A stretch of DNA of 50,476 nt. Source: Prorocentrum cordatum. Lineage: Eukaryota; Sar; Dinophyceae; Prorocentrales; Prorocentraceae. The stretch covers positions 55,001-105,476 of the forward strand of contig CAUYUJ010018653.1 in NCBI GenBank assembly GCA_963575745.1. The letters run 5' to 3'. How positions within the stretch are numbered: position 1 is the first letter of the stretch; each line of letters begins with the position of its first letter. The notes under the pieces were generated by a model. The model searched no databases. It was not told the origin of the DNA and saw only the letters and a list, made by a program, of their open reading frames with translations. A program made the position numbers and the translations under genes. Positions 39,087-48,190 of the stretch are shown here, in pieces.

Positions 39087-39772
39087 GCCACGCCCGAGGA
39101 CGGGCCTCCGGAGCCCCACATGCAAGAGAGGCCCAGGTCGAGAAGAGACTCACCTCCTCCGAGGGCTCGGGCAGCGTGGCCTCGGGCCTGGAGGAAGTGT
39201 TTCCCCCCCCCCTGGACGTCGAGGTTTGGGGACCCCGCGGATTGCCCAGGGGCTTCCTGCGGGGGAGCACGGTGCGAACCCTCACGACGTTCCTAGGAAT
39301 GCTCGGGAGCCCACATGGAGCCCTCGAAAAGGCCGCCGTCTGCGGTCTGTGCACAAAGTTGCCCCCACAATTCTCGACAACATCCACGGAACTGGTTAGT
39401 CGCGGGGCATTCAGGTACTGCCAGGCCCTGGGGCCCAGTAGCACCCCTCCCCGCACGCCGACATCTTGAAAGGGCGCCTGTCGTGATCCCCTTGCGACGC
39501 GCAGCGGTCTGGGCTTCCGTCTCCTAGGCAGCAGGCGAAAGGTTGCCCCGCGCCTCTGTGTTAAACATCCGTGAAGCCAGCTTGTCTGCCCCCCCCGCCC
39601 TGGCGCGTCACTTCTGCGCACAGACCTCGGCGCAGCCGGGAGGGGGGGGGGGAGGGGCGTCGTGGAAAGGGCTCTGGGAGACGGGGGCGGCGCCAGCAGG
39701 GAGGTGAGCAGGGCACCCGAGGGGGGGCGGAGCCCGAGCGAGCCGAGCCGTGCCAGTGTGACCGCGCAAGGC

Positions 39773-39831
39773 CAGGAGGAGGAGGAGGAGGAGGAGGAGG
39801 AGGAGGAGGAGGAGGAGGAGGAGGAGGAGGA
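39773..39831. repeat. GGA microsatellite
   Basis: Uninterrupted GGA from 39774 to 39831. Confidence 0.95.
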
Positions 39832-40381
39832 GCGCCTGGTCGTCAGGGCCGTGCTGTCGCGGCCTCGCGAGCTTGGAGGCGCGAGCCCGCCGGGAGCGGC
39901 GGGCGGAAGAGGAGGAGGGGCCCGCGAGAGGGAAGGAGGAGGATCGGCAGCAGCAAGAGCAGGAGCAAAATGGGGTAGGGAGGGCGGGAAGGCGAGCGGG
40001 AGGCGGGGGGGGGGGGGGAAGCCGCTCCTGCTTTTCCACCTCGCCCCTCTCTTCGCTCTGCCCCCCCCTGCCCACCGAGATTCCGCGGCATCGAGCTGCC
40101 TGCATGGAGGCGGGACAAGCAGAATCAGCCGCACCAGTGTGCGGAGCGGTCGAAGGTCCGCGCGGACCTCGTGGATCGGCGCTGGGCGGGGGCGGTGCTT
40201 CCGAGGTCGGGCCTGTGGGAGCCCGCGTCGGGCCAACGAGGCGCAGAGGCAGCCGAAGGGCGCGACACTCGCGGGAGACTGGCAGGGGAGTCGAGTCGCG
40301 TGCGGAGCAAATATCCCTGGATGTCAGGAGTCCAGACCCTTTGCGACCTGTGGCATCGAGTGCCCCGGCATATGGCCACAG

Positions 40382-40560
40382 TAGAGGCCTCCTAGATGGG
40401 GTCCGAGATGTTGATGATGATGATGATGATGATGAGGATGATGATGATGGTGATGGTGATGATGTTGATGCTGATAGTGATTGTGGTGATGATGATAATG
40501 TTGATGATGATGACGATGATGATGATGATGATGAAGATGATGATGAGGATGATGTCGAGA
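40382..40560. mobile_element. foldback element, left terminus plus ATG microsatellite
   Basis: TAGAGGCCTCCTAGATGGGG and TCCGAG are the family's left end, followed by about 150 bp of GATGAT units. It is separated by the tyrosine-recombinase retroelement from its other half at 46792-47222. Confidence 0.7.
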
Positions 40561-40561
40561 G

Positions 40562-40671
40562 GGGTCGCCGTGGCCATAGCGTTCTTTTTTAGAAAAGCTG
40601 ACGGTGGCGATGGCAAGAAGCGATGCATCCAGTCCACGAGCGGCGACAGACACTGCAGGCAGCACAGACGT
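40562..40671 (-). repeat. terminal repeat B2 of the tyrosine-recombinase retroelement
   Basis: GGGTCGCCGTGGCCATAGCG through AGCACAGACGT, 110 bp, about 95% like B1 (40804-40914). Its outer side abuts the ATG microsatellite. Confidence 0.88.
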
Positions 40672-40716
40672 CGAACAGCGAAATTACACCCTCAAGCGAG
40701 GGTGGGCGGGCTTGGG

Positions 40717-40793
40717 AGCTTGAGCACAAATATGCATATATGTGCGGCCACTGAAACCCCTGCCCCAGCACACTCCACACTAAAGTTGGTACC
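40717..40793 (-). repeat. terminal repeat A2
   Basis: AGCTTGAGCACAAATATGCA through AAAGTTGGTACC, 77 bp, four differences from A1. It lies between B1 and B2. Confidence 0.88.
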
Positions 40794-40803
40794 GTGCCGG
40801 GGA

Positions 40804-40914
40804 GGGTCGCCGTGGCCATAGCGTTCCTTTCTAGAAAAGCTGACGGTGTCGATGGCAAGAAGCGATGCATCCAGTCCACGAGGTGGCGACAGACACTGCA
40901 GGCAGCACAGACGT
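40804..40914 (-). repeat. terminal repeat B1
   Basis: GGGTCGCCGTGGCCATAGCG through AGCACAGACGT, 111 bp. The internal partner of B2. Confidence 0.88.
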
Positions 40915-41912
40915 ACACTGTGTAACACTACATCATGGCCACAGGCCGCAGAGACTATGCAACCTGGACCGAGACAGATTCTCTATAGCATCAACGATGG
41001 AGTCGGCCACCAGCTCTGCAGCTCGGACGGGGAAGCGCGCAGCTTTGCAGCGGCAAGCCACGCCCCTGCCCGCGCGGCCGTCGAAATGTAAATGAGGTCA
41101 CCCCGATCCCGAACGCGCCATGCCGCGCAGACGGCAACGAGCGCTGAGGCGCTGGAGCTGAGGAACAGTGCCAGCAGAACACTCGTGTGGCCGAGCGGGC
41201 GGCCGCTCCGAATTGGCAGAAGTCCAGGTCTACTTGAAGAAACGACGGGAGACTGACCAGAGTTCGAAACTCAGGCAACGCAACAATGAAGCTGGTACGC
41301 GGGTGCTCAAGACAGACAGGTACAGACAAATCGACACAGGCACGAAGGACTCTGAGGGCAGCGCGCATCCCGACATTGTATCTCACAAACGTCGGGAGCT
41401 GCAACCGCAGGCTAGCAGGCGCGGCCCGACCCCGCGGGTCTGACGCTGCGCGGACAGGCGGGGACCCAGACTCGATCCAAGACTCGCGTGGCACAGAGAG
41501 CCAGCAAGCACAGACCGCCGACGATCGAGTCCGCCCAAGGAGTCGATCGACGACGCCCTGATCGCACAGCGCAAGGCCCACATTTCGACTGCACCAAGCG
41601 AGGGACAACCCAGACCGCGACGGCGCAGCGCTTTGCAAATGGGGGCCCCGTGGGGCCAAACCACTGGCAAAACAAAACGACGGCGACGGGGCGCCCACAC
41701 AAAGGCACGTCGGAAGGCAGCACGCATGCGCGAAGCTACTTTCTGGACAAAACGCGCGCCCGCTTCACGACCCGCGGCAGGACGGGCGCCGGCTGGAGCG
41801 GCACTGGCAGCGGGAAGCTGCCCTTCACGAACTTGATGTCGATCAGCTCCGCGAGCCTCGCGAACACCTGCTCGCCGGACTCGGCTATCTGAGGCGGGAG
41901 GTCCCTGATCCG
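40915..41912 (-). other. 3' untranslated part of the tyrosine-recombinase element
   Basis: Between the recombinase stop and B1. Minus frames just after the stop (VFARLAELIDIKFVKGSFP near 41820) look like a continuation of the protein in a decayed frame. The rest has no motif. Confidence 0.5.
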
Positions 41913-42883
41913 CTACGATTTGTCGTGCCTCCTCAACGGTTGTCTGATAACAATCTCCCCCTCTCCTTGACCTCCGCTATCGTGCGACCACCCGAGAGCA
42001 AGTCGCGTGAGCCCCCCCCATGACGGAGGGTGTACAAGGACGGAGACTCCTTCTGCAGCCCCAGCTCGTGCAAGGCCTGGCGGAACATCGCGCGCGCGTC
42101 GGCGGGCCTGAAGTTCCAGAGGCTGACGTCCGCGGGCGCGTTGAGCGTCAGCGCGTGCAGCACGGGCCAGAGCTCGGGGGCGTCGACCAGCATCGCCTCG
42201 TCCATCACCCCCGTCTTGCCAGGGCGGCCAGACTTCGCGTCGTTCACGATGATGCCCCACGCGTTGAAGCCCGACCCTGGGATCGGCGGCACCAGCGAGC
42301 CCGCGCGCAGCCTGTAGGCCTCCGACGGCCTTAGGCACGCGTGGAAAACCAGCGCCACGAAGACCACCATGCTGGGCAGGTTCTTCCAGATGAGCCAGCC
42401 TGCGACCGCCGTCGCGGCCGAGCGAGGAAGAGGCACGCGCATCTGCGGCGGCGCCAGGCGGCGCCGTCCATCGAGGGCTCGCGCCGTCCGCGGGAGTGGC
42501 CGCCTCCCGACGAGGATGCGCGGCAGGAAGTGGCGCAGCGCCGCGACCGTCATCCCCCCCGTCGCTGCGTCGAAACCGTCCAGGGCCAAGTCCGTCAGGA
42601 AGCACGCGATGATGCTGTCCAGCTGAGGGGCGGTGGTGAAATTCAGGTCGTGCCAGCCCGGCCATTCCAGGAATCGCAAGGCGTGGCAGCGGTACCGATC
42701 CCGAGTAGGGTCGGACACCGCTGAGTTCTCGAGGAAGCTGAGGGCCCCCTCGAACAACTCCTCGGCCCGAGGGTGAACCGCCGCCTGAGCCGCCACGATC
42801 GGAGCAGCCGTCTGCTTCAGGGAGGGGGCGGTCTGCCGAAGAGAGGCGCGCCTCCTCGAAGCTTTTGCCGTGGAAGAAGCCAT
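41913..42883 (-). pseudogene. tyrosine recombinase of the retroelement
   Basis: It would integrate the circular cDNA through a covalent Tyr-DNA bond. The open minus frame of 316 codons has an N-terminal core-binding region (SDPTRDRYRCHALRFLEW, AALRHFLPRIL) and a catalytic region: VFHACLRPSEAYRL (first Arg), NDAKSGRPGKTG (Lys strand), LYTLRHGGGSRDLL (His and second Arg region) and EVKERGRLLSDNR. A stop follows at 41933. In the next frame the sequence goes on LRRHDKS then stops, where this family would read LRRYDKS. So a one-base shift precedes the end, and the nucleophile Tyr appears to be His (CAC for TAC). It overlaps the RNase H frame upstream. Confidence 0.85.
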
Positions 42884-43502
42884 GGCGGGATGGCCCGTCC
42901 GAGACGTTCAGCTCAGAAGGTACCCGCCGCACATAGCACCAAAGGTTCGCGGCCAGCGCGAGCGCGGCGATCCTCCACAAAGGTCGCCGAAGGGTCGGCT
43001 TGCGGCCTCGCCCCTTGCCAGCCGCCAGAGCCAAAGGTGAGTTATCAACGAGGAACAAAAGGCGATGGTGGTGAAGCGAAACGCTGCGGGTGGCGTGCCG
43101 AACTGCGTCGCACAGCGCGCTGCCCTCGTGCTCTAAAATGTTCTTCGACGGGTTCCAATGCCTCCTGGAGATCACGGTGACCCAAGACGAGACCCGCATG
43201 AGCTCCTTGGGGATCTCGTTGAAGCCCTTGCTGAAGCCCTTGGGGTTCGAGCCCAAGAAACCCTCGATGATGTCGGAGTCGTCGGGGGGCCCTCCGAGAC
43301 CCAGCGCATTCGCACGTGCCGAAACCGCCGAAGTACAACGATATCTCCACCTCTCCGCCGGCCTCCCAAGTTCGGCCACCCGAGGCCCGACCTCCTTACG
43401 AGTACACACACCCACGCCGATAGGGGAAGCGTCCGAAGCCGAGACGCGGGGGCCCCAGGGGATGTTCACGTGCGAAGTCCATAAAGGTAAAGTACTAGCC
43501 AC
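42884..43502 (-). pseudogene. RNase H of the tyrosine-recombinase retroelement
   Basis: The minus frame reads GPRVSASDASPIGVGVCTRK (first Asp), RPAERWRYRCTSAV, SSWVTVISRRHWNPSKNI with LEHEGSALCDAVRHATR (catalytic Glu), RLLFLVDNSPLALAAGKGR (Asp) and RRVPSELNVSDGPSR (last Asp). All four acidic residues of RNase H are visible, in the S-D-A-S ... E-G-x-A-x-x-x-A-x-R-H ... D-N-x-x-x-x-L ... VPSExNxxDxxSR pattern of DIRS-like elements. It is the least damaged domain of the element. The frame runs on into low-complexity sequence antiparallel in phase to the recombinase. Confidence 0.85.
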
Positions 43503-44083
43503 ACACCAAAGCTCGAACTTGACGGAGGCCCACAGGGGCCTGACCCCAGGGTCCTTCTGGGACTAAAGGCGTAGACGGACGACAGGATGCAGAGGGTCTC
43601 TCTTTTACAGATCATCGTCCTCGTGATGTGGCCCAGGAGGACTTCGAGCATGCGAGGCGAGGCGGCGCCTCGCCGCAACGCCGCCAGCAGCGCCTGCCGA
43701 AGGCGCATGACGTTAGCAGGTTTCACCCTCACGGCCCCAAGGTCGCCGTTGATCTCGAGGCCCGTGAAGACGGATACGGCCGAGGCGGTATCGAGCGAGT
43801 GCACAGGCAGCCCCCGAGCTTCCAGCGTGCGAGTCACCTCGTCCCTCTTGGAGGTGACGGCGACGGGGTCGCCCCCCGCGATGGCGAAGTTGTCGATCGA
43901 CGTAGCCAGCTGCCGCCACGCTGTCCTTGGCAGAGAGGACGGGGCTCGGTCGGCCATCCTCGATGAGGCCGCCGTCGCAGAACCCGCAGTGGACGGGGGG
44001 CCCTCCCCATGATGCTCTGGCAGAACAGCAGCGACCAGCTCCGGCCCATCGGCAGGACGCGCACCATCGGCTGGAGGAAGCAA
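43466..44083 (-). pseudogene. reverse transcriptase, palm C-terminal part
   Basis: The minus frame contains ATSIDNFAIAGGDPVAVTSK, the position of the RT active site (Y-x-D-D), here S-I-D-N, then VTRTLEARGLPVHSLDTA, VFTGLEINGDLGAVRV and LLGHITRTMICKRETLCIL, the strand-helix series that follows the active site in DIRS-like RTs. It continues 43960-44616 after a frameshift near 44010 and leads into RNase H. Confidence 0.75.
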
Positions 44084-44616
44084 TCGGAAGGGATGAGGAG
44101 GCCGTCGAGCTGCTTGACGTTGAGCAAGCGATTGGAGATGGTAGGCAGCGTGAACAGCTCCTCTATGCCCTTCGGTACGAGAATGTGGTAGAAGGCGCGC
44201 TGGATGTCGCCCTGGGCCAGCACCGCGGGATGGTTTGACTCCAGGGCGGCCCGCGCCGCCGCCGCGGGGGGCGCGGTCTGGGGCGGCGCCGCGGAACCCT
44301 CGTTCGCCACCCTCGTGTCGAAGACGGGGCGAAGCGCACCTTTGCCAACCTTCCCGACAAAGAAAAAAACCGAGCTATAAGGATCACCAGCCCGCGCGAC
44401 ACGGAAGGATATCATACCGCCCCGCAGCAACTTCCCCACGAAGCCGGCGTAGGCCCTGGGGCTGTTGCCCAAAATCGGGTCGACGTAAGGGCGCTGCGGA
44501 ACCGAAACCGCTCTAGGATCTGAAGCAGACGACTCAACCTTGAGCGCGGTCCGCCCCCCCCCCCCCCCCCCCCGACAAACATTCGCGCTCGGCCTCCCCG
44601 ACGAGATCATCGACAT
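43960..44616 (-). pseudogene. reverse transcriptase, fingers and N-terminal palm
   Basis: The minus frame reads VFFFVGKVGKGALRPVFDTR (K-x-x-x-x-R-x-x-x-D-x-R motif), LAQGDIQRAFYHILVPKGI (D-x-x-x-A-F-Y-x-I motif with the first catalytic Asp), EELFTLPTISNRLLN and RVLPMGRSWSLLFCQ (the PMGxSWxxxxCQ motif). The amino end is a Gly run encoded by a G20 tract, where it parts from the gag-like frame. The motifs agree with DIRS-order RT. Confidence 0.85.
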
Positions 44617-45275
44617 CAGCTGGGGCCGTCGAGAGATCAGGCCAGGACACCAGGTCCTTGTTGTAGGGTTTGACGCGCTGGGGGTCCGAGGAGTACCCAG
44701 GCGCCGACGCGAGCAGCTCTGTCAAGGCTGCTTCGCCAGAATGAGCATCCCCATGATATTCAGGAGGTAGCGGAAAATGTTGATAGGCCTGGGAGATGCG
44801 ATCCATCGCGCTCGCCTGCGCCGCCGATGCCGTTAGACCAGGCGGGGCAGACGCAGGAGAGAAGTGGCCACTCAGCTGGTTCAGGGCAGCGATGCCGTCG
44901 TTAGCCCATCTCCGCCAAGCAGCACCGCGCTGGGCGCGCTGGCGCCCCCGACGGCTGCGGCAAGCGCCCACGCGAGTGTCCACCGCCAGAGCAGGTAATG
45001 GGGAACACATCGCGCTGACGAGCTCCAGGGCCCATCGCGGCAGCACTGGTGGAGGCGCGCCCCTACGAAAATGCAGGACTCGCCCAAGCGGCACCGAAGT
45101 GCCTGCACCCGCCTGGGAGAAGCTCTCGAAGGGCTATGCGCGCGCCGCCCGCTCCTCGCGGGCTTTGCGCCCCTCTTTGGCAGTGGCGGCCTCCGCCTTC
45201 AACTGGTCCACGATAGAATCCGTGAGGGCTGGCGCGATGCACAGGTTGCCCTTGCTCGCCGACACCCCCATATAG
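44534..45275 (-). pseudogene. gag-like ORF, C-terminal part
   Basis: After a frameshift near 45270 the minus reading is GNLCIAPALTDSIVDQLKAE, then PLGRVLHFRRGAPPPVLPRW, DGIAALNQLSGHFSP, MDRISQAYQHFPLPPEYH, YNKDLVSWPDLSTAPADVDD and GEAERECLS, ending in a Gly run at 44554-44573. No enzyme motif. Position just before RT suggests the linker or the end of a gag-pol precursor. Confidence 0.6.
44554..44573. repeat. C20 homopolymer (G20 on the sense strand) between gag-like and RT frames
   Basis: Twenty C in a row on the plus strand. The gag-like frame enters it as Gly codons and soon stops. The RT frame leaves it as Gly codons. Confidence 0.95.
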
Positions 45276-46313
45276 GGGTCCGCCTCCACCGCTGGCAGCT
45301 TTGGCGCTCTTGTCCTTCCCCGCCTTCTTGTCCTCAGCGGCCACCTGCGCGGTGACGGTGTCCTCGTAGTGCCGCCGCTCGGTGAGCTGGATCTGGCGGC
45401 AGATCAGCTCATGCGACGCCAGCCCCGCGCAGTTAATCTGGCCGTAGCAACTGCCTATCTCGAGCAGCCTGCAGTTCATCTCGTGCTGCTGGCAGATCGC
45501 ATTCGTGTCGCGCAGCATCGCCTCCGCCTTCCATTTGGAGTGCCACGCCAGCGGACCGCCCGCGTTGCGCCTCATGTGATCGAGGCACCGCTGTGTCGTC
45601 CGCGGGCATTTGATCGGCCAGTCCGTCTGGGGCGCGGAGGAGGCCAGCAGGGCCGCCGTGGCGAAGTCCACCGCTCGCCGCCCAGCCGCGTCGCGCACTA
45701 TCGGGTGCACGCGGCAGTCTGCCCCAGCCGCCCCACCAGCGCCTGCAGCAGCGGCCGCAACCACGGGATCCCCTGCTGCCGCAGCGGGCGCGGCCGCAGG
45801 GGCTGCAGCAAGCGGCACGGGCACCCCCAGGGCGGCCGCCAAGGCCCCTGCCACGCCTACGCCAGCGGCGCCGCCGCCGACGGGAGGCGCGGCAAGGGGA
45901 GCCGCCACCACGGCCGCCGCGTGGGCGGGGTCGTCCAGCTGCACGTTCTGCGGAGCCCAGGCGGCCCCGCCGCCCACGCCTGCAGCCAGCACGAACGGCG
46001 AGGCGGGCACGGGCACGCCGCGCAGCATCGCGGCCGCTCGCAGATGCGCCCACATGGTGACAGCGTCGGGCGACGCCGCGAACCCATACGTGTTGAGATC
46101 GGCGACGCCGAACAGCGGAGCCCCGAGGCCTCGAAGGGGCCGCACCTCGAGGACGTCCGCATCCACGACCGTCGACTCCTCGTAAACGTTTCCGTCCACC
46201 GTGAGGACCACAGCCGCGTCAGGCGGCACGTCCAGCAGCGTGATCCGCTCATGATATAGTGCGGGTCCTCCCACTCGATACCGAATGGCGTGCACATCGC
46301 CTGGCCGTGGCAT
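45270..46313 (-). pseudogene. gag-like ORF, N-terminal part
   Basis: The open minus frame reads GDVHAIRYRVGGPALYHERI, AVVLTVDGNVYEESTVVDAD, LEVRPLRGLGAPLFGVADL, an Ala/Gly/Val-rich middle (about residues 100-185), then WPIKCPRTTQRCLDHMRRN, LAWHSKWKAEAMLRDTNAI, CGQINCAGLASHELICRQ-like text (GQINCAGLASHELICRQIQ) and RRHYEDTVTAQVAAEDKK. The last part, a helix-rich block ending in E-R-R-H-x-x-x, looks like a structured gag domain. I recall similar blocks repeated in dinoflagellate genomes, but cannot name a family. It precedes RT by 650 bp. Confidence 0.6.
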
Positions 46314-46725
46314 TCTGAATGGCGGCCTTCGCTTGCTGCGAGGCCAAACGGCGAAGCTGCTCGACCGGCGGCGCCACGCCCTCCGCTCCAGCGCTGACCG
46401 CCTCCGATGGGACTGAAACTCTCATTCCCGCAGCCTGCGACCTCCAGCTCCAGATCGTGGGCACCACGAAGACGCCCACCAGCAAGCCGAAAAAGAAAAA
46501 CACGATTGGGCTGCCCCAGGCCGTCAAGACCTGCAGCGCGTGGGGCCCGTCGATGTTCGGGCAGGAGACGCTGTATGTCGGGGAGCACTCGCACGTACAG
46601 GCAGGGCACGCGGGAGACGGTGAGGGCGAGGCCGACAACACCACCAAGGCCTGCGAGGCACCGCGCGCGAGATCCGAAAGGAAACGCGTGGCGGCAGCTT
46701 GCATGCCCCTCAAAAGCTTGAGCAC
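46249..46725 (-). CDS. first ORF of the tyrosine-recombinase element: Cys-rich motif and one membrane segment
   Basis: An open minus frame of 158 codons starting MLKLLRGMQAAATRFLSD, about 10 bp from A1. It has a compact Cys/Pro stretch (PSPACPACTCECSPT, YSVSCPN), one strong hydrophobic segment (SPIVFFFFGLLVGVFVVP, about residues 72-90) followed by TIWSWRSQ, and a helical tail EQLRRLASQQAKAAIQ. The end overlaps the gag-like frame. A Cys-rich head plus single membrane anchor is unusual for a DIRS-class element. Function unknown; envelope-like, membrane-targeting or assembly roles are guesses. The frame is uninterrupted although downstream domains are broken. Confidence 0.6.
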   Translation of the reverse strand: MLKLLRGMQAAATRFLSDLARGASQALVVLSASPSPSPACPACTCECSPTYSVSCPNIDGPHALQVLTAWGSPIVFFFFGLLVGVFVVPTIWSWRSQAAGMRVSVPSEAVSAGAEGVAPPVEQLRRLASQQAKAAIQNATARRCARHSVSSGRTRTIS

Positions 46726-46791
46726 AAATATTCATAGATGTGCGGCCACTAAAACCCCTGCCCCAGCACACTCCACACTAAAGTTGTTACC
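46715..46791 (-). repeat. terminal repeat A1
   Basis: AGCTTGAGCACAAATATTCA through AAAGTTGTTACC, 77 bp, 73 of 77 identical to A2. Its outer side abuts the ATG microsatellite at 46792. Confidence 0.88.
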
Positions 46792-46855
<64 letters not shown>

Positions 46856-46969
46856 CGATGATGATGAAGAAGATGATGAATATAATAATGCTAATGATAA
46901 TGATGATGATGATGACGATGATGCTGCTGCTTCTGAGGATGACGATGATGATGATAATGATGCTGCTGG

Positions 46970-47049
<80 letters not shown>

Positions 47050-47222
47050 GTGCTGAAAATCGTCGATGCATCGGCGATGCATCGCCGGTGCATCGGCAGC
47101 ATCGGCACCGTCGGCGTGGATGGAGAACATCAGGGTTCCACATGGAGCCGCGTCTGCGATGCAACGGCGGTGCGGCGAGATCCTCCGACCCCATCTGCTC
47201 GGCCCCATCTGGAAGCCCTAGA
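46792..47222. mobile_element. ATG/TGC microsatellite plus right half of a foldback element
   Basis: ATG units (46792-46920), a TGC block (about 46960-47003), ATG again to 47050, then CGATGCATCGGCGATGCATC core units, GGCGTGGATGG, GCGAGATCCTCCGACCCCAT and CCCCATCTGGAAGCCCTAGA, the mirrored right terminus of the GATGCATCG family. Its left terminus is at 40382. Confidence 0.75.
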
Positions 47223-47609
47223 CATAGTCGCTGCTGCAGCGAAGGCTGGCCCTAGCTATGCACCAGCTGCGCAGGCCAGCAATAAGCTATGACTGAGCGA
47301 GCTGCGGAAGGGGGGAAACTGCTTGTTGTCATAATAGCGCATGTGAGGGGACCTGTGTTGCAGTTCCGCTATGAACTTCATAAAGGAGGCCCCGGTCCAG
47401 AGGTGGACAGCTACGGCGCAGGTCAGCCGCCGCTCAAGCTTTTGAGTACAATTTGCGGGGTCAGCGGTCGATGCTGTGAGGGGACCCCCGCAGGGTCATC
47501 TTGTGCCATCCGGTGCTCCCCGAGGAGCTCCGAGGAGAGAGGAAGAACGGGCCGAGTGGGGAGGTCAGGGGTCCGCGCCTCCGAAGTGCTGAATTGATTT
47601 TAGGACTAG
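47223..47609. other. no gene recognised
   Basis: Mixed-composition sequence without repeats that I can match. Confidence 0.35.
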
Positions 47610-47762
47610 GTCGGGCACGCCCCCCTACAGGCGGATCTTGGACGAAAAAATAAAACAGATTCAACGAATGCTCCAAATAGCAAAAACATACAGAAAAATC
47701 GTCCCCTAACTATTTTTAGACAATTTTTGAGTTTTTTCCCTGTAGAGAGGGAGAGGCCCGAC
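47610..47762. mobile_element. GTCGGGC TIR element, copy 7
   Basis: GTCGGGCACGCCCCCCTACA on the left, TGTAGAGAGGGAGAGGCCCGAC-type end on the right. The interior has CTAACTATTTTTAGAC. Confidence 0.8.
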
Positions 47763-48129
47763 ATAATTTTAAGACGCGGGTTCATGGAGCTCTCGACCCC
47801 GCCCCCACGAGAGAGGATTGTCGCCGCGGGTCGTTGTCCCCGAAGGTCGGGGGGTACCCGTCGCTCGGAAGACATGGAAAGCAAAAAAGATAAAGCAGGG
47901 AGGAGTTGAGAACAGATCGGGTGTCCGCCTGCTCCGCTGTGAATGAGAATAGAGGGAACACCGCTCGACCCTTGAAATGGGAAGGCCCTCGTGCGGACCC
48001 CAAATCTGGGATCCAAGAATACCTACTTCCAACGAGCCATCGGCACGATACGGAGCTCCAGGCGCCCCAGAGTGCGGAAACACCCTGTGACCACGCGGCG
48101 GCGTCTGGGAGTGACAGAGGAAGATAGAG

Positions 48130-48190
48130 CTGCTGGGAGCTCACCGCGGGATGGGCGTCGTGAGTTCACCGCGGGGTGGGCGCCGTGAGC
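48130..48190. repeat. tandem 25-bp repeat
   Basis: GAGCTCACCGCGGGATGGGC, GAGTTCACCGCGGGGTGGGC and a third partial GAGCTCA. Confidence 0.85.

Larger units (their letters stand above)
40562..46791 (-). mobile_element. tyrosine-recombinase (DIRS/PAT/Ngaro-class) retrotransposon with split direct repeats
   Basis: Seen: on the minus strand, in order, a Cys-rich/membrane ORF, a gag-like ORF, RT, RNase H and a tyrosine recombinase, flanked by repeats A1 (46715-46791) on the 5' side and B1-A2-B2 (40914-40562) on the 3' side, all direct. Known: A1-ORFs-B1-A2-B2 split direct repeats with RT/RNase H and a tyrosine recombinase instead of an integrase define the PAT/Ngaro-like branch of DIRS-order elements, which integrate by recombination of a circular cDNA without target-site duplication. 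The repeats are about 95% alike, so the insertion is younger than the copia element. Frameshifts and a changed recombinase residue make this copy non-autonomous. Confidence 0.85.

Noticed and set aside
45700-45900. Ala/Gly-rich frames in the gag-like region as separate genes
   Set aside because: They are a low-complexity middle of the gag-like frame, with structured segments on both sides in the same frame.
46319-46795. Plus-strand open frame opposite the membrane ORF
   Set aside because: It is antisense to a frame with a coherent membrane segment and element context, and has no motif of its own.
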